From: Parelaphostrongylus tenuis
Lineage: Eukaryota; Nematoda; Chromadorea; Rhabditida; Metastrongylidae
Assembly: GCA_019055375.1 (NCBI GenBank)
Contig: JAHQIW010003696.1
Location: 1 to 64,000, forward strand
Length of the DNA: 64,000 nucleotides
Reading direction: 5' to 3'
Shown: positions 8,765 to 21,229 of the stretch, one piece after another
Numbering within the stretch: the first letter of the stretch is position 1
How the letters are laid out: the number at the start of each line of letters is the position of its first letter
Translations under genes and position numbers: made by a program
The notes under the pieces: model-generated
Told to the model about the DNA's origin: nothing
The model's database searches: none
Seen by the model: the letters and a program-made list of their open reading frames with translations, nothing else

Positions 8765-11700
8765 TACGTAGTGGTTTCAAAAGTATGTTCTGTTCAAGGT
8801 TCTATGAGATCGACAGATGGTATAAAGGTCGAATCGATAAGCCCGAGCAAGTCCCAAAATTTTACACTATTGAGCCGACCAATCATCTCCATTCTCTGGC
8901 TGATCTTCTGGAAAAAGGTTCAAAAGATCTTTCTTTTTGTTCATTCATATATAGTTTTCTCGTTCGTTGTATGAATAGACCTATATGTAAAGATTTCTTG
9001 AATCACTTTTTCCTAGAGAAGCCGAAGTATCTTAGCATAAATATTGGTTTTGCCCCACGACCTGCGCCTCCTGTTAAGGTGAAATCAGAAGAAGATCGTG
9101 CAGTACTGGAACGAAAGTCGAGGAAAATGGAATGTGAGTTTTCTTAACTATACCCTTTTCGATAAAATTTTCTATTATGGTGCTGTTTAGCTTGATATGT
9201 TGTTCTAATCATACATCTAGGACTGTTGAGTAATATGCAATATATTCGACCCTAGGCGGAAGTCGAACCCACCGCCGGTATGGGTGAAATGTCGGTTCAT
9301 CTCCCCTCTGGGGACGGATGTCTTGCATACCACTAAGCGGTCTTGGTTATACACTTACTGCCTACTTTTTCCATTCCTATATAGATCCTATGTTCTAGTA
9401 CGGATCGATTCTGAATCTGTGGCATATTCTAGTACAAATGTTGTGAGACATTACGGAGTTTTTGACCATTTGTTCGGTAAAGGTTAGTTCTAGGATTGTT
9501 TTAGGAGCTTTCATTCTTCCAGTCTATTTTATTTTGGACTCAGTACTCCTTAGAGTTGAATCATTTCAAATCATAAACACAGAATACTTACCACCACCAT
9601 TTAGCAATATAATGTGCCAAGTAAGTGGAAGTTTAAGGGTCCTGGAGTGTAAGGGTTTAGTCGCGAAATTCTTGCTCTTTCAAGGGAAAGCCATATGTAT
9701 CTTTTAATAATCTTTTCCGTGTAATCATGCTGGTTTAGCCATTTTTCGTTCCCTGAGGTCCCGAGGTTAGCCTAGCCGAAACCTTCAACAAGGCGTCACC
9801 TCACTTCCATGCTAGGCAGTCGCCGGCCATTGTGGATCTAAGGGAGATTGCCACTTCGTGACTAGTTGCTGCCAATGCGGTGGTGAGTTATGGTATGGTT
9901 AACTTTTCCCTGGGTATTCCATGTAGAAACGTCGGACTCAGCGTAGGAGATCCTGCTGCGAGAGTGAACCCCCTAAACTTCGCAGTCCGACCACCATAAC
10001 CTACCAATCACGATAAGGCGGTTAACCTTTAGGAGAAATTCCCGTGGAATGATGAGCTAAACTCTTCAAGGACCCTTAGACTTCCACTCAGTACATTATT
10101 GTGCTAAATGGTAGTGGTAAGTATCTCTCCGCTCATGACTCGAGATCATCCAAGCTTGGCAGAAGAACCATATTCAGTGTTTGACGTCAAGCTTGTCGCT
10201 TGGTAAACTAGTGAGGCGGTGTTTCAAAAGAGATCTCAGAGAATAACTGGAAATTGGAATGGAAACTGGTATTTTTCAAAATGCCGTCATTTTAATTCGG
10301 TTTTCTCAGGTGTTTACTTCGAGAATGTGCAGAACATAGACATCGCTTTTGGTGATAATGCTGTCTTTTTTGGGAACACTTTGTCGGCGTCCCTTACGTC
10401 GTCAAAGCCCCAGGTAAGTTTCGCAATTGTTTTTCTTTCTAAAACATAAGAGTTATTTGTCTTTTTTCCTTTATGAGTCACACGGAAATTTCATAAATAA
10501 ATTTGTTCAAACAGCTGACGTTTCGGCTTTTTCGCCTTTTGCAAAACCTGATTAGATCAGGCTTTACACAAAAGTAATGGAGGTGTTTACCACAGTGGAT
10601 TCCGAACAACTTGATTTTGCCATGCTCTGAAGAAGGCGAAGCAGTCAAAGTCAGCTGTTTGAATGAATTAACCTCGTGCTTGGCTTAAAAAGAAAAGCAA
10701 AGAATTATTGACGAATGCCGAAGTTAGTGGATAGTGGGTCCTGGAAATTATGAAATTTTAAGTTTCCTAAGCGGTGTTCCTTAGTTTTTCTTTCGTTTTT
10801 TTTCTCAAAATATAGCTTTAGGTTAGGCTTGAATCGATCAAAACTGGAGAATATAACACACTGATAATGTTAAATTTGGACGGAAATCCATACGAGAAGC
10901 AGGGTGAGATCGTCCACTGGATGGTCGCTAATATTCCTGATGGTGAAGGCGTAGAGAGTGGAAATGAGGTGCTTAATAAATATCGACTATTAATTCTCAG
11001 TGATTTTTTTCCATATCGTGTTTTTTTCGTAATAAAGTAGTAATAATATTAGCAGTGGGAACTGTGACCGAGTGGTTAGTGATGCTCGGTGCAGGGTTGA
11101 TCGCCCATCCCTTTCCTTCCCTCCAACACTATCCGGCAGTCGATCTACGAACCTCTTCAGCAGTCTTCCAACCTGGATATTTTCGAGATTCCAAGGAGAT
11201 TTGTACGACCAGTATTCTTGTGACGTTCATGAAGAAGACAAAATCCTCGAGCAAGTGATGAGTGCAAGGAGACGAATCGAATACTAGAAGTGCTAGGATC
11301 TGTACAATAAAATTTTGAAGAGGGGTCGTTCTAAAAAGTTATAGTAGTGGTCTCTCAACTTTTTATCGAAGCTTTCTTTGTAGATAGTATAGTCCTGAAT
11401 TTTAGGTTGTATCATATCTACAACCACTCCCATTTTGTGGTACAGGTTATCATCGAGTGGTTTTCGTTTTGTTTCGTCATGAAAATCCATTACAAAGATT
11501 ACCTCAGTTAAACAGGTAGGATTTTAATTTAAATTGTATCTCATGGAAATGAGTATTTCTTTTTTTATTATGGTTTCAGCGATTCTCTTGAAGGTCGAAT
11601 ATTTCAAATGTCCCATTTCTACAAAGAGAATGAGGACACTATCACACCATCGTGTATATCGTTTTTCCAAACATCTTATGATATTTCAGTTAAAAACCGG

Positions 11701-13434
11701 TTACATTTAATGGGTGAGTGGATTGGATTGCGTTATATTTCTGTCTATTTATCATTTAAATGGTGTTTCGATGAACTGATACTGATTTTGGTGATCGTAT
11801 TCCGTTTTTCAACCATTTGTGGACAAGGCCTTTTCCGTTTTTTTCCAGAATTTTAATGAATCTCACCGATAAAGACTGCTTGTTATCTGATGAAGCCTCT
11901 ATAGTGCACTTCTGCAACAAATGTAAAACAGGTCTCATGACTGGCGCGCTTTATTGCGCGTATTTTCGTTATTTATTCGAAGATTTATCCTCCGTTCCGT
12001 ATAAGTTTTGAGGCTTTTTGTATCACAGCCGTCATAGAAGCTTAGATGAGCTTATGCTTTCATTTTCTTTTGATATTACCAAATAAGCCCGCTAATAAGC
12101 GTGAGCCTAAGAGTACGAAATGAAATCTTTTTTTCGCGCTTCCAGCGGCCTATGACGACCTTGTTAGAAGATAAACTTTCCTTCAGACATCTCAGTTTAT
12201 GTTATCAAGTAATAATCAAAAGTTTGTTTGAAAAAAAGCCATCTAAAGTATTCGGAGCGTTTATTGCGAATGTTGCAAAATTTCTACTCAAACACTCTGC
12301 CAGGGAAAACCCGTGCCCCGAGTGTGAAGCTCAATCTTATGCTGCTACAGCGCACTATAGAGGCCTTTTCAGGAAAATCGCCAAGATTTAACTCTTTGGC
12401 TTCCAACTGATAATTCGGCGTGCCATGCTATGCGGTCGTCGAGTGGGCTACGTGTCAAATTGGCTTTTTCGAGGACATTTGTTTTTGTCAACCTATTCAA
12501 GCGATTTTAGGGATTATTCTACTGTTCCATTTTAGGACTAAAGAAGTGAACGCAAAACAATAGTTCATTGCGCTAAAAATAATCACTGATGAATGTTCCC
12601 ATTCAGTACTGACAATTAAGGAGAGATGCGGTGGAGCGACACGCGTGCCAACTTAAATACTCTCGGGCGCTCTGCGGCGGTCTGCGTAACATATATGATA
12701 CATGTAAAAGGCAAGGGGAGAAGCTATCGAATGGTTACTATAAGCCTGATATAAAGTGGGAAAGGTCTTCTCCTTAAGGAATCAAAAAATAGATTGCGAT
12801 GATGAAATATAATTTTTTTCATTTTTCTTACGAAAAAATATGAATTTCTGTGCGAATTTTTGCAGGATTGAAATCACCCATATACGAGTACAAGTATAAC
12901 GAGGCTTTGAAGCCTGAACAAAAGGAGTTTCCCAAGAAACCACAACCTTTTGATTTGTGAGTAGTTTTTTATTCTAGGTCTCTTTTTTACCACTCAATAA
13001 AACTGGGATCAATGAATATTCCGCAATTTAAGTTGTCATTGATTCATTGTACAATCGCCGTTCTAAGCTGTACCTTTTTGTAGTTGTGTTCTATATCAGG
13101 TACCTTGACATGTATCGAGATCCCAAAGAGATAGAACAAGAGTTACTAGAGGAGAGATTGCGGCGTGCACAACTAGACGATTATCAGGTTTTAGAGATTT
13201 ATCTTGCTAAAGTTTGTTCTGTTTTCTATTCTCAAAGTTCATATGAAAGCGTTAAGTTTCCATTCAATATGTTTCGTTGTGAGTATTACGTAATAGAATT
13301 TGTTTAAGGCCCCTAAATGGTTGGATCCTAACTATAACGAGAATAAAGTAGTGTTACCCGCTTGGCAGCACCGTAGGATTCTGGCAAGAGAAGGACGGTA
13401 TAAAGCATTGTACGATAACGCCTTAAAGTCTTGA
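8765..13434 (+). CDS. mrpl-38: Mitochondrial ribosomal protein L38 (mL38), 5' end not found
   Basis: Nine exons can be chained with GT/AG borders and matching phases: about 8765-8917, 9017-9133, 9399-9482, 10310-10413, 10822-11036, 11580-11713, 12866-12956, 13100-13187, 13309-13434 (stop TGA). The protein is a component of the large mitoribosomal subunit with a phosphatidylethanolamine-binding-protein (PEBP) fold. Recognisable blocks are SINIGFAPRPAPP, RHYGVFDHLFGKGVYFENV, YNTLIMLNLDG, EIVHWMVANIP, HFYKENEDTITPSCISFFQ and the L38-specific tail FDLYLDMYRDP. The C-terminal extension after that (WLDPNYNENK...) is longer than I expect for vertebrate L38. The first listed exon is less certain (weak donor GTTCAA), and no initiator or presequence exon is identified. 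The fifth exon reads through a possible donor at 10969. The stretch it then encodes is a weak match to the family and shorter than usual, but its phase joins 11580 exactly. Confidence 0.88.
9248..9345 (-). mobile_element. Degenerate tRNA-related SINE head in an L38 intron
   Basis: The plus strand shows ATATGCAATATATTCGACCC, then AGTCGAACCC (inverse B-box) and a later TACCACTAAGCGG (inverse A-box). The two boxes are further apart than normal, and an internal ATGGGTGAAATGTCGG block suggests a partial duplication. Confidence 0.4.
9580..10125. mobile_element. MITE with about 70-bp terminal inverted repeats inside an L38 intron
   Basis: The left end (about 9586-9665) contains TACTTACCACCACCATTTAG, TGGAAGTTTAAGGGTCC and GGGTTTAG. 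The right end (about 10053-10122) contains the inverse series CTAAACTC, GGACCCTTAGACTTCCACTC and CTAAATGGTAGTGGTAAGTA. The interior has no coding capacity. The whole insert lies between L38 exons 3 and 4, so it is spliced out. Confidence 0.7.
10490..10672. mobile_element. Short MITE with GTTCAAACAGCTGAC ends
   Basis: Left TTGTTCAAACAGCTGACG and right GTCAGCTGTTTGAATGAA are inverted repeats. Subterminal TTTCGGCTTTTTCGCC faces GAAGAAGGCGAAGC. It lies in an L38 intron. Related ends are at 3752-3995, near 42700 and near 46950. Confidence 0.6.
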
Positions 13435-13544
13435 TGTTAAAATTTATTTATGGTCATTAATCTGCGTTAATCTGCGTCAGAGTTTTCTTTAGATTAGTCT
13501 CTTATCACACATGACTAGAGATGTGATTTATTGTTTTGAAAGTC

Positions 13545-13550
13545 AATAAA
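13545..13550 (+). promoter_or_regulatory. Possible polyadenylation signal of the L38 gene
   Basis: An AATAAA hexamer lies about 110 bases after the L38 stop codon. No nearer canonical signal was seen; this assignment is by position only. Confidence 0.45.
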
Positions 13551-14087
13551 TCCATGGTTTTCTTTATGTTCAGGAAAAGTTTCCAAGAGGTTCACAAGAA
13601 ATCACTACTGGGTACCCTTCACGAACTTCAGCTATCGAAATTTTTTCCTCAAATTTTGTGTCATAAAGAGTGATGTGGCGGATTATACGAGATTTCGTCC
13701 AGTATTATGCTGCTAGATCAGTATTTTCAAAACCAGTTTTTGTCTTATGCTGTGTTACAATTCCCAGGAATTTTCACGAGTTGGAATTTTTTTCAATTAT
13801 GTGAAAATCGGGAATCTAAGCAATTTCAAAATCTTGCAAAGCGAACCTGAATGGAGCTGCTTTTTTTTTTTTTTTTTGAGAGAGTCACTTTTATAGTCCT
13901 CAAGCCAGTTACGAGAAATTACGCCGGAGTCGCCGAAAAAAACGAGTCATTGTCAATGTGTTGGCCTGAGGGGTTGCTAATGGATCATCTTTTTTTTATT
14001 ATCTTGTAGAATATGAAACATGTAAACATAATGGGACTCATAATTTATTGTATATATATAAGAGTATTGAGTTGTATGCAAAACATT

Positions 14088-14180
14088 TGACCTTAGCGAG
14101 AGCTAAACCCGCATTTCACTCATACTGGGTCTGTATGGGTGAAAGGCGGGTTACAATTATCGTGTGGTTGAATGTTTTGA
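14088..14180 (-). mobile_element. Degenerate tRNA-related SINE head (family B)
   Basis: GAGTTGTATGCAAAACATTTGACC is followed by GAGCTAAACCCGC in the position of the inverse B-box, then a duplicated-looking CTGTATGGGTGAAAGGCGGG block. It is similar to the degenerate copy at 9248. Confidence 0.35.
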
Positions 14181-14384
14181 GACCACTCACTAATCGCAGA
14201 TCCATATTATGGTATTAAAACACTGCTAAAAAGAAGTGGAAAATAAAAAGTCATATAACTTATAATTGGACATAAAACATATTCTGTGTTGTCGTTCTTC
14301 GTATCCAGAAATCGGTGCTGACACTGTTTCACGATTGATTATACGTTGCGGAGTCCAAATCGTTTACTTGCTTATTGTTTTTGG

Positions 14385-14935
14385 TTTTAGGTTCTGAATT
14401 CCAGTGGGAAACCTTTGGTTCCTGCTTGTCGAAGTTATACGAATTTGCGTCGACTATAATATGGCAACAAATATCTCATGATTATTATTTGAGCCAACAT
14501 GTCATGTGGTCTGGTAATGGGCTCTTGTACAGCCCGATACACGTGTTTCGACCTTACAGTCTCGTCAGTGTTTATGAAACTCTTGAAATAAGGGTATAAT
14601 ATTATAAAAATATCAGCCAAAAAGCAGTCGAGCGTACAACACTATGTTCGGTGTTAATTTCACTTGACTTACAGTGTGAATCGTTCGTCGTCGCTACCTC
14701 TTTATTGGAAGAGTAGGGCTCCCGAGAGACTTGGCTAAAAATACTAAAAGACGACGGGGTTCTGCCCGACTGACGAGACTGTAAGGTCGAAACACGTGTA
14801 TCGGGCTGTAAAAGAGCCCATTACTAGGCCACATGACATCTTGGCTCAAATAGTATTCATGAGATATATTGAAATTTGAGCATGGTCTTAATGAAACACT
14901 CGAAATAAAGGTATGACAGCGAATAATTAAAAAAC
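14385..14935. mobile_element. Foldback MITE, copy 2
   Basis: The left arm (about 14464-14605) contains TCTCATGATTATTATTTGAG, CATGTCATGTGGTCTG, GGGCTCTTGTACAGCCCGAT and ACACGTGTTTCGACCTTACA. The right arm (about 14757-14900) carries the same blocks inverted. The spacer of about 150 bases has the GTGAATCGTTCGTCGTCGCT block that recurs in the copy at 30.5-30.9 kb. The apparent 74- and 61-codon frames here are not genes. Confidence 0.75.
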
Positions 14936-17859
14936 TGATTAGATTACTCTTTTACGTACACTCTCACTTTTCGTTCATAGAAGAGGCAGGAGAAAGAGCA
15001 TTTAGCATGGGTGGATCTATTATTTGGAAATGCAATGCATTCTACTCCACTGACCCTTTAGGGACGGAGGTTGAGCGATGGCGCAACGCAACTCGCAAGA
15101 GGCGCGCGATCTGCGTCATTCAATTAGGGTTTTTTCTCCATGATACTCCATGATTTTCTCTACGTGGTCATATGTTTTCCGTGCTTATAAAACTTTTCTG
15201 TACGATAGAAAATGCAAAACGTAATCTTCTTTATGCTCTTACGCATTATAGATAAGCTTTCAAAATAACAGCTACAGCATCGAAGTCTCTAAGATTTTGG
15301 CTATCAAAGGACTAGTAAGTGTCTGGCTAAGAACTATATATAAGCCTCAGCCGAGCAAATAAAACAAACTTAATGTAAAACATAACTAAACCTTGGCTAC
15401 TGCAACGTAATAAAAAGGCTCTTTCAAAAACCAAACATGTTTAAATTGCAGAGGTTTAAAATTTCGAATATTTACCAAGTGTCTCAGAGAAAAGTTTTGT
15501 CCAGCGAGAAAGTTTTCAAACAGTCGTGTACTTCATCTGGTGCATGTCGTCCCTTAACGGTTTAGGACTCCAGAGATTATCGGATGCATATCTGGCCAAC
15601 ACAGTGTTCTACGGTGGATCAGCGGTGCACCATATCTATGTTCATATCTTTGCACACAAATCTGGTACCAATTTGGGAACCTTGGAAGGGTTCTTGGCTC
15701 ATTCATTACACGGAGTCAGATCAACGACAATGTGTGTGCTGCAGAAACCCGTAAGACGAGACACTTCCCTAAGAACTACATGCAGTAATCAAATATTGCA
15801 TTTACCGTAGGTGTACTCGAATGTCACACTGATTCCCACGTTCCTCGATGTCACAATGAAAGGCACAACATTGGACTTAGATAGAATTCGTCCCTGATGT
15901 ATTTGCTGGCAGCAGAACCTATAATAATCATTAAAGCCGTACTACTAAGGAGATGGGTCAACTTCAGTTGAATCCAAATGGGTATACTTGTTCTCATTCA
16001 GAAACGATTCCTCCAATCATAGTAGAGATTTTTATTACCTGTGAGTCGATGGTGCACTCTACCGATTCGCCCTATGTCTATCCCCGTCAGTTGCTGTATC
16101 CGAGCAGGTGCCTAATGATACCCATTGCTTACGTAACAGAGTTGCTCGGTGTAATCTCTTTTCTTACAAAAAAAAGCATATTTTCATTCAACGTCCCCAT
16201 GGAGAAATATGGTCACCGTGACGATGATTTTCCTTTTGTGAGCATAGCAATGAAAGCTCACCTCTTTGGTGTTCGCGACTGTGCTGAAAATCATCACCTA
16301 TGATGGACACCCCATTCAGAGAGGCTGATTTAGCTGTTTTTGGGGTTTTGCTTCTTCAGTTGCATACGCATGTTTCGTCGATCTCGCTCGCCTCGTGAGT
16401 GCACATGTCCCACTAGCCACCCTAGATGGTAGAAAAGGTGAAAAACACTCCAAATAAGGGACATCCTCCTACCTACATCATTGTGAATGCGTTATCGGAC
16501 AACCTATTGCGCTTTGATGGGCGAGAGGATAGCAAACGGGATTTGCTTATCTTCTGTGATGTCGGAGTATATAGCATCTTCCTAGCTCTTGCGATAATTC
16601 TGAATGATCTTTCACTTCGCTTACGCTTGCTCAGACTCCATGTTCTAATGGATACGTCATAAGACGAGAAATGAGAGGATTGGAAAGAGGGCAAGAGCAA
16701 TGTCTTATTTGTCATTCCCATATTTTTAGAGCTCATTGAACTGCTTTTCATGTCGTTCTAGAGTGGTGAAGTTCTCATAACGAAGGTGCTCTGCTCATAA
16801 AGAATTTTTATAGAGGTAGCCGAGAGACCCTGGGTTTGTTGCGCTTTCCTGCCTGTGGCTCAAATCACTAGAGGTCTTTTGAAAATAACAATATAAGAAA
16901 AAGTGATCTATTGGTAGTGCGACAAATTTCTGGAATTTATTAATGTGTGGACGTGATAAGATTGAGCCCGTTGTGCACCTCTGCTTGTCAGCATGACTGT
17001 GCTTGCCTCGAATTCCTTCGAATCTGGGTTAATAACTAGAGTGTTCTTTGAATGGCTTTACTCCATCAAGCACCGTAAAAAATGACTGGATATTCGATTA
17101 TGCAATGGGACTACCAATCTATCAAGTCGGTATTTTTGATGTTCAATGAGGCATTTGAGAATTTTGGCTAGTCTAAGACGAAAGCCGAAAAAAGGAGCGA
17201 ACACTGTATTTTCTAATCAATGCACTATAGTGGCTTCTGATAGAATTATGTTCCCTCTCTGCTGATACTGTGATTGTGATTCATAGAAACTTATCATCAA
17301 ACATCAAATGTGACCATACCTATATCCGACCTGTCGTGGATCAAGTGTCATTTTAAACTCAACACCATCCTCCCAGCATCCTTCTATAACATCTTCCTTG
17401 AATTCGTATGATATTAACAAGGACTCGCTTTCCTATAGGAGCCTTAAAAATTCTGGGCTAACCAGCTTTATGGTAATTCTCAATAATTCGTGAAAGAATA
17501 ATTTGAAGTTTAGTCAGGAATACCACAGAAACGTCTACAAGTACTTAAAAAATTGAAACTTAGTGTTAGCGTACCATAATAAATAGATAATCATATTCCA
17601 TTAATTTACCACAAGATCCGAAATCACATGTCTCACACATGAGATCCCAGCGTTTGATTCATTCCATCGCAGCCCTGTATGCAACTTCAGTTGCTGATTA
17701 AGGATTTTTCCAACTTAGTTACGTATGTTTCATCTGATCATTCATTCGTTAATTTTGAAATAGCGGTACTCGAGAGCTCACCTATGAACTAAAGGAAGCG
17801 AGATCGTCTCAAACAAGTCTGCTTTCAATTTTTGCGCTTAGAAGAGAAGGAAGGCTTAT

Positions 17860-17950
17860 AGTGGCCGGGCAGAGTCGAACCAGCACCTTGGTAAGTTGCA
17901 CCGTCTGCTCAGTGAACAGAATCACTATCATAACGCTAGCCATTCCCAAA
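17860..17950 (-). mobile_element. Degenerate tRNA-related SINE head
   Basis: The inverse B-box CAGAGTCGAACC is followed by AGTTGCACCGTCTGCTCAGTG and an inverse A-box region. Spacing is looser than in other copies. Confidence 0.35.
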
Positions 17951-17999
17951 CACAAAAATACAATAATTCAAAATAGTAGGAAACGTTTTAGGCCTTTGC

Positions 18000-18490
18000 G
18001 AGGTTGGTATACCAGTGGACGTATGTACTAGTTTAAAAGGAAAGTTTCCATCGTTTGATAGAACATTCAAAATCAATGCATACATTCAGGCAACAAACAA
18101 CAACTTCTCTTCAAAATACAGGTTGTCATTACAGACCACTTTTTGCCATCGATCCGCCAGGTTTCTCATCTGATCGAAGTACCACTCCTTTGGCTTTGAA
18201 TTGAAGAACTCTTGACATGATTCTTTAACTTCGTCGACATATTCAGATCGTTACCTTCCAAAAAGTGTTTCATTGATCGGAAAAGGCCATAATCAGATGG
18301 AGCAACTTCCGGACTGTAGGATAGATGCGGTAGAATCTTAACTCCCTCCAATTCTTCAAACTTTGCCTTGGTCTTTTTGGCTGTGTGTGGTTGCGCTGTC
18401 TTACTGAAACAAAGCGCTATTTCAACGGACAAGTTCTGGGCACTTCTCGGCCTTAAACAATTAAATTCTGCAGCAGATATAGATAACATA
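18000..18490 (-). pseudogene. Mariner-family transposase C-terminal relic
   Basis: The minus strand encodes AQPHTAKKTKAKFEELEG, then YSPEVAPSDYGLFRSMKHFL, then in another frame FDQMRNLADRWQKVV and LYFEE. These are the C-terminal half of a mariner transposase. The family's DNA(R/Q)PH motif reads KTAQPH, so the catalytic Asp of that block is lost, and one frameshift separates the last block. The N-terminal half is missing. The flank near 18001 (GCGAGGTTGGTATACCAGTGG) resembles repeats at 34620 and 55440. It sits inside the last visible astacin intron. Confidence 0.8.
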
Positions 18491-18849
18491 TATCAATAGA
18501 TGCGCAAGAAGTAGACCTTCCAAATGATATGAAAATCACACACGATTCATGCAGAGAAACGACATTCCCATCCAAACGATGGAAATTTTCTTTCCAACCT
18601 AATACATCTCGGCTGTCTCGCCGGCGTCATCAGAACCACATGCACTACAAGGAATGGCTGCACATCGGTTGGTAGGAATTATTCGTCCATATTCAAAATA
18701 TGGTGTCAGAGTGATTTCGAGTCAGAAAGTTTGCCATTCTCACTACTATTAGTTGTTAGTATATTATGTTCTTTGTTTATTATTGATTATTTTTAGTAAT
18801 TATCTGGTTATTTTTATATTTTCAAGAGCAAGTAAGTGATTTTACGGTA

Positions 18850-19670
18850 CTCTTCGGTTGTGAAGGGGCAGATGAAAAAACGACCTCATTTGCTGGAGAG
18901 GAACTTTTCATAGGAGTGTTAGCAACCTTTCGAAAGCTGAGACTTTAGGCTACTTCCCCACGTCGCCGGTTTTCAAAAAAAACCTTTTTTTGACGTTGCT
19001 ACAGAGATTTCTTGCGTTGTAGATGCGCACATTTCTCGCCGGACAGAGCTCTTTCTATGGGATATCCGTAGACATAGAATAGTGCAATCGTTCCCGTTTC
19101 AACGGTGTGCTTATATCTTGTAAAGGCCGATTCTCTGCAACGCAACAGGTGAATTTGCACTTGCGATTAGGGTCTTTGGCCAGTTCACATTTCTGTGCGT
19201 GGGGCGGCCACGTGAACTGCTGACGTGATAATTCTCTACGCGTTCATACGTGGTAGTTTCTCTACGCGTTCCGAAAAATTGATGACCATCTCGTCATCGG
19301 ACGTGGCCGCCTTGCGCGCGGGTACGTTAATTGGCAAGAGACTCCCTTGATCGCAGATGGGAATTCAGCTTATTTCCCCTGCTGTGTTTCAGAGAAACGG
19401 TTTTTTTCAGGACATAAACATCGAATTGGAATCAGAAACGACTGCCGCATCGTATGATTACTAATAGTCCAAAGAAAGAGCTCAGTCCGGCGAGAATTAC
19501 ACTCAGCCGCCAACGCAAGAAATTTCCCGTAGCAACTTCAAAAAAGGCCTTTTTGAGAACAGGCGACATGGGGCTGTAGCCTGAAGTCTCAGCGTTCGAA
19601 TGGTTGCTAACGCTTTTTTTTCAGTTTCCTATTCAGAAAATGAGATCGACTTTTTTGTTGCTCCTCGAAA
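18850..19670. mobile_element. Large palindromic non-autonomous element
   Basis: The left arm from about 18860 (ACGACCTCATTTGCTGGAGA, GTGTTAGCAACCTTTCGAAA, TTTGACGTTGCTAC, GATTTCTTGCGTTG) is mirrored by a right arm of about 190 bases ending near 19665 (CAACGCAAGAAATTTC, GTAGCAAC, GTTCGAATGGTTGCTAACGC, AAATGAGATCG). The centre also has inverted GCGGCCACGTG / ACGTGGCCGCC blocks. There is no transposase. Left-end fragments recur at 32935-33070 and at the right edge of the window. It lies in an astacin intron. Confidence 0.75.
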
Positions 19671-21169
19671 ATGAAAAGGACCCAATTTTGTTATTCACGT
19701 AAGAATTTGGAGAGATGAAAGTGTTACCTTCAGATGGTAGATGCATTGTTTCATTCTCTTTTCTCCAATCTGTTTAATGGTGATGCCGAATCGTCGCACG
19801 GCTTCGTAGGCGATCAGTTCACCTCCACATCGTTTCGTGAACGACATCTGTATTATATCGCACAGAGCACCACCGTATCCACTCGGGCACCTAGTGAAGT
19901 GATCAGCAACAATTTTCATGAGCCAAAGACTGAGTTCAAAACGTTAACAAATCTAACTGAGTACGTATTATATTTCAATGAAACACTGCCAGATTTTTTT
20001 CTTGACCATTCTACTAGAAAGCATTGCATCCATTAAGTTCAATTATGGGCAATCCTGAGAATTCCTTGTGAATTTAGGTTTTCCACACTGTTTTGTATGA
20101 TTATTTTGCCTTATGTCTAGGTTTGTTGTAAAGGAATGGGAACAAACTTGCATCTGCTGCAGTTTCGGCTATCAACAAAGCCTCCATTCTGACAGGCTGG
20201 TGGTAGTGGACATCGGTCTTAATCGGAAATAATAGCATATATTATGACATAGGAAAGATTTATAATGAAATCTCAGTCTCAAGTTCAACTTTCTATTCAG
20301 GTTGGCATTTATAAGGAATTTGCTTTTTTTCAACATGTTCTTCAACATAACCCATTGCCTTCATTATTTTTTAATCTCATAACATACATTTGTTGATATC
20401 TAAACTTCCACTTTATTGATTCTAGTGGTCTTAAAGTAGTTTTCCCAATCAATGATCTCATCTTACTGAGTTAACCAAGCATAGGGATCTGTAGAAGAAG
20501 CTTTATATCAGTACTATTTTCTTTTTTTTATGTGTTCACGAATCACTACTATCATTTCTGTGGATCACTACAAAAATTTTCTATATCTAGTGCATCCGTA
20601 ATTGGGCTAAGATCTTTCAGGTCATAATCGCTTTTCTTCTAGTGACCACATTGCCAACAAAAGAGCTTCAATCATTGGTTTACACTGAGCTGTGATTTCA
20701 TATGGAATCCCCAACTCGGGCTATCTTGTCAGAGAGGTGAATCTCTGTATATCTCAGTCCTAGTCCCACATACCTTTCAACCATCAGATAGTAGACGGCA
20801 AAAGGACTATCATGTTCAATAATATGAAAATCTTTCACAGTATGTCATGATTTTTAATGAATGAGTGATACCCATCGCACCTGTACAGTTATAGTGAAGA
20901 TTTAGCAGCATCACATCCAGAAAAGATGGTCCTTCCATTTGTCCCATTGATTGCTGGAGATACGGATCAACTGTTGTTAATGCGGGAATTGTCTCATGTG
21001 ATGAAAATCTGCAGCAGATAAAGTAAGAATATGCATGCGATAACATCTTAAATATATAAGTAGGATTCTGTGATGTTTGAACAATTCATCTTTGACTAGT
21101 TTTTGCTATTAACAGGACGACGGCGATCTCTGGCAAAAGCTTGCACTATGTTGTATTTCCAAGTGAAAT

Positions 21170-21229
21170 CTTTAGCTTAAAAAAGTGTTGTGGAAATTTT
21201 TAGCTTAAAAAAGTGTTGTGAACCTTTCT
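21170..21229. repeat. Short tandem duplication in an astacin intron
   Basis: A roughly 29-base unit containing TTTAGCTTAAAAAAGTGTTG occurs twice head to tail. Confidence 0.7.

Larger units (their letters stand above)
13440..17280. other. Region without assignable genes
   Basis: Apart from the foldback element, a 17-base T run near 13861 and degenerate SINE pieces (14.1 kb and 15.53-15.73 kb), I see no supported gene. Plus-strand open frames of 116 codons at 15953 and 78 codons at 16426 have no recognisable motif. They may contain old transposon sequence: a GTTTCG...CTCGCTCGCCTC block near 16370 recurs near 52350 and 55480. The final astacin exon(s) should lie somewhere below 17320, but I could not place them. 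Confidence 0.4.

Noticed and set aside
11055..11287. Missing L38 exon
   Set aside because: Frames here do not match the L38 family, and the leading GTGACCGAGTGGTTAGTG looks like a tRNA-derived fragment.
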